This document shows positions 49,776-50,742 of a DNA stretch of 50,742 bases, in pieces (the first letter of the stretch is position 1; every line of letters starts with the position of its first letter). The stretch is from Synergistaceae bacterium (GTDB taxonomy: Bacteria > Synergistota > Synergistia > Synergistales > Aminobacteriaceae): contig JAFSKV010000045.1 of the NCBI GenBank assembly GCA_017448795.1, positions 1-50,742 of the forward strand. Reading direction: 5' to 3'. The notes beneath the pieces are model-generated. The model was not told where the DNA came from, did no database searches, and saw only the letters and a program-made list of their open reading frames with translations. The position numbers and the translations under genes are program-made.

Positions 49776-50742
49776 TTACCTGCTCAGGCTCTCAAGATTT
49801 GCCCTCAGACGCTCAATCTGCGCCCTGCCCTCAGCGACCTTCCCGCGTTCCTTCTCCACAACCTCAGCGGGAGCGCGCGCGACGAAATCCGCCTTCCCAA
49901 GCCTGGCCTCACTCGACGCAACCGCCTTCATTATCGCCGCAATCTCGCCTTCAAGCCTCGCGATTTCCTTCGGCACGTCAAGAACATCACCCACCGGCAA
50001 TTTCACTTCAGCCTCGCCGCTCACACTCGACAGCGACGGCCCATAACCCCATTCCCCGGAAGGAGCCTCAAGAATCACGTCATCAATCCTGCACAAGCCC
50101 TTCACCTGACCAAGAGACTCGCTCAGGATTTCCGCCGTCCTCGTACCATTGGCAGCCCGGATTACAGCACGGGGCAATTTCTGCTGGGGGGGAACATGAG
50201 CTTCAGCCCGGAGATTACGCAACGCCCTCACGACATCCTGCAATATCCCCATATCACCAACAACGCCGGGAAACTCGTACTCCTTCACTGGTTCAGGCCA
50301 CGACGAACGCATGATATAGTCATCGTTGAAGCCGAACGCCGCCCACAGTTCCTCAGTAACGAACGGCACAAACGGGTGCAGAAGCGGTAACACTGTCCTG
50401 AATACATGCTCAAGGACTCCCTGCGTTGTGTGTTTGCGGGACTCACCCTCGTCGCCCCTCAAGGCTGGCTTGCTCATCTCAACGTACCAGTCGCACAAGT
50501 CGCCCCAGACGAAATCGTACAGCCCTCTTGCCGCCGTCCCTATGTCGTAAGCGTCGATTTCCTCTCGTACGCTCCGGGCCATCTCCTGAGTCCGGGCGAG
50601 AATGTACTTGTCGTGTAACTGCAACTGCGACAGGTCAATGTCTCTCACTTCGTCGTCAAGGTTCATCAGCGCGAAACGTGAGGCGTTCCACAGCTTGTTC
50701 ATGAAGAAGCGGTATGTCTCGATTCTTGTTGACGACAGGAGA
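49776..50742 (-). CDS. valS: Valine--tRNA ligase, C-terminal part (5' end outside window)
   Basis: About 321 residues of ValRS are visible. They begin in the class I anticodon-binding domain (TYRFFMNKLWNASRF, crossing to the window edge), continue with LYDFVWGDLCDWYVEMSK and PFVPFVTEELWAAFG, and end with the C-terminal coiled coil typical of ValRS (EIARLEGEIAAIMKAVASSE; VEKERGKVAEGRAQIERL). The catalytic Rossmann domain lies beyond the right edge. The last residue before the stop is Arg. Confidence 0.95.
   Translation of the reverse strand, partial: LLSSTRIETYRFFMNKLWNASRFALMNLDDEVRDIDLSQLQLHDKYILARTQEMARSVREEIDAYDIGTAARGLYDFVWGDLCDWYVEMSKPALRGDEGESRKHTTQGVLEHVFRTVLPLLHPFVPFVTEELWAAFGFNDDYIMRSSWPEPVKEYEFPGVVGDMGILQDVVRALRNLRAEAHVPPQQKLPRAVIRAANGTRTAEILSESLGQVKGLCRIDDVILEAPSGEWGYGPSLSSVSGEAEVKLPVGDVLDVPKEIARLEGEIAAIMKAVASSEARLGKADFVARAPAEVVEKERGKVAEGRAQIERLRANLESLSR

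Overview
The window looks like chromosomal DNA from a member of the Synergistota (family Synergistaceae). This is an inference. The strongest taxon hint is the C-terminus of the large exported protein at 33115-35598: a Gly-rich stretch with a Cys, a hydrophobic helix and terminal KRR, resembling the Synergist-CTERM sorting tail. A secretin and flagellar genes indicate a motile organism with an outer membrane. Two-subunit GlyRS, GatCAB, an Asp23-family gene and the HrcA/CIRCE heat-shock operon fit the same lineage. The base composition is moderately GC-rich and genes are tightly packed, often overlapping.

Layout. 1-235: right end of an IS200/IS605-type TnpB element. 246-4963: flagellar/chemotaxis block fliY-cheY-fliO-fliP-fliQ-fliR-flhB. 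4989-12734 (minus): ilvA, an M23 endopeptidase, glyQ and glyS, then a terminator, a beheaded family-2 glycosyltransferase and a membrane (GT-C type) glycosyltransferase. 12894-13514: FMN-dependent reductase. 13663-16601: PilO-, PilP- and secretin-like genes. 16657-19056: efp, asp23, an Asp23-associated membrane protein, nusB and a GNAT acetyltransferase. 19111-23609 (minus): gatC-gatA-[second, full TnpB element]-gatB.

23666-27349 is an accessory region: a duplicated membrane protein, two cysteine-rich proteins of unknown function and a DUF815-type ATPase. 27434-32866 is sugar use: an FGGY kinase, a cupin and a ribose-type ABC importer. 32946-35598 is an exported Ig-like protein behind a leader that carries an intrinsic terminator. 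35604-39129 (minus) is hrcA-grpE-dnaK under CIRCE. 39227-40730 holds two tandem family-2 glycosyltransferases. 40827-45632 (minus) holds yunG-like, ABC ATPase, binding protein, HypE-like and aspS. 45679-46953 is an exported papain-like protease. 46975-49636 (minus) is an uncharacterised island: three small proteins plus an AAA+ ATPase. 49776-50742 is the 3' part of valS.

Points of most interest: (1) two TnpB elements whose 3' ends, where the guide RNA would be made, stop 9-10 nt before the start codons of fliY and gatB; (2) the AAA+ island with its duplicated coiled-coil proteins; (3) the terminator-bearing leader before the exported Ig-like protein; (4) heptamer arrays (consensus TAGTGRN) that begin exactly at the stop codons of grpE and dnaK; (5) an apparent ATA start for fliO; (6) a glycosyltransferase decapitated at the glyS terminator. 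No tRNA, rRNA or CRISPR array was seen. No gene-free stretch exceeds about 300 bases.
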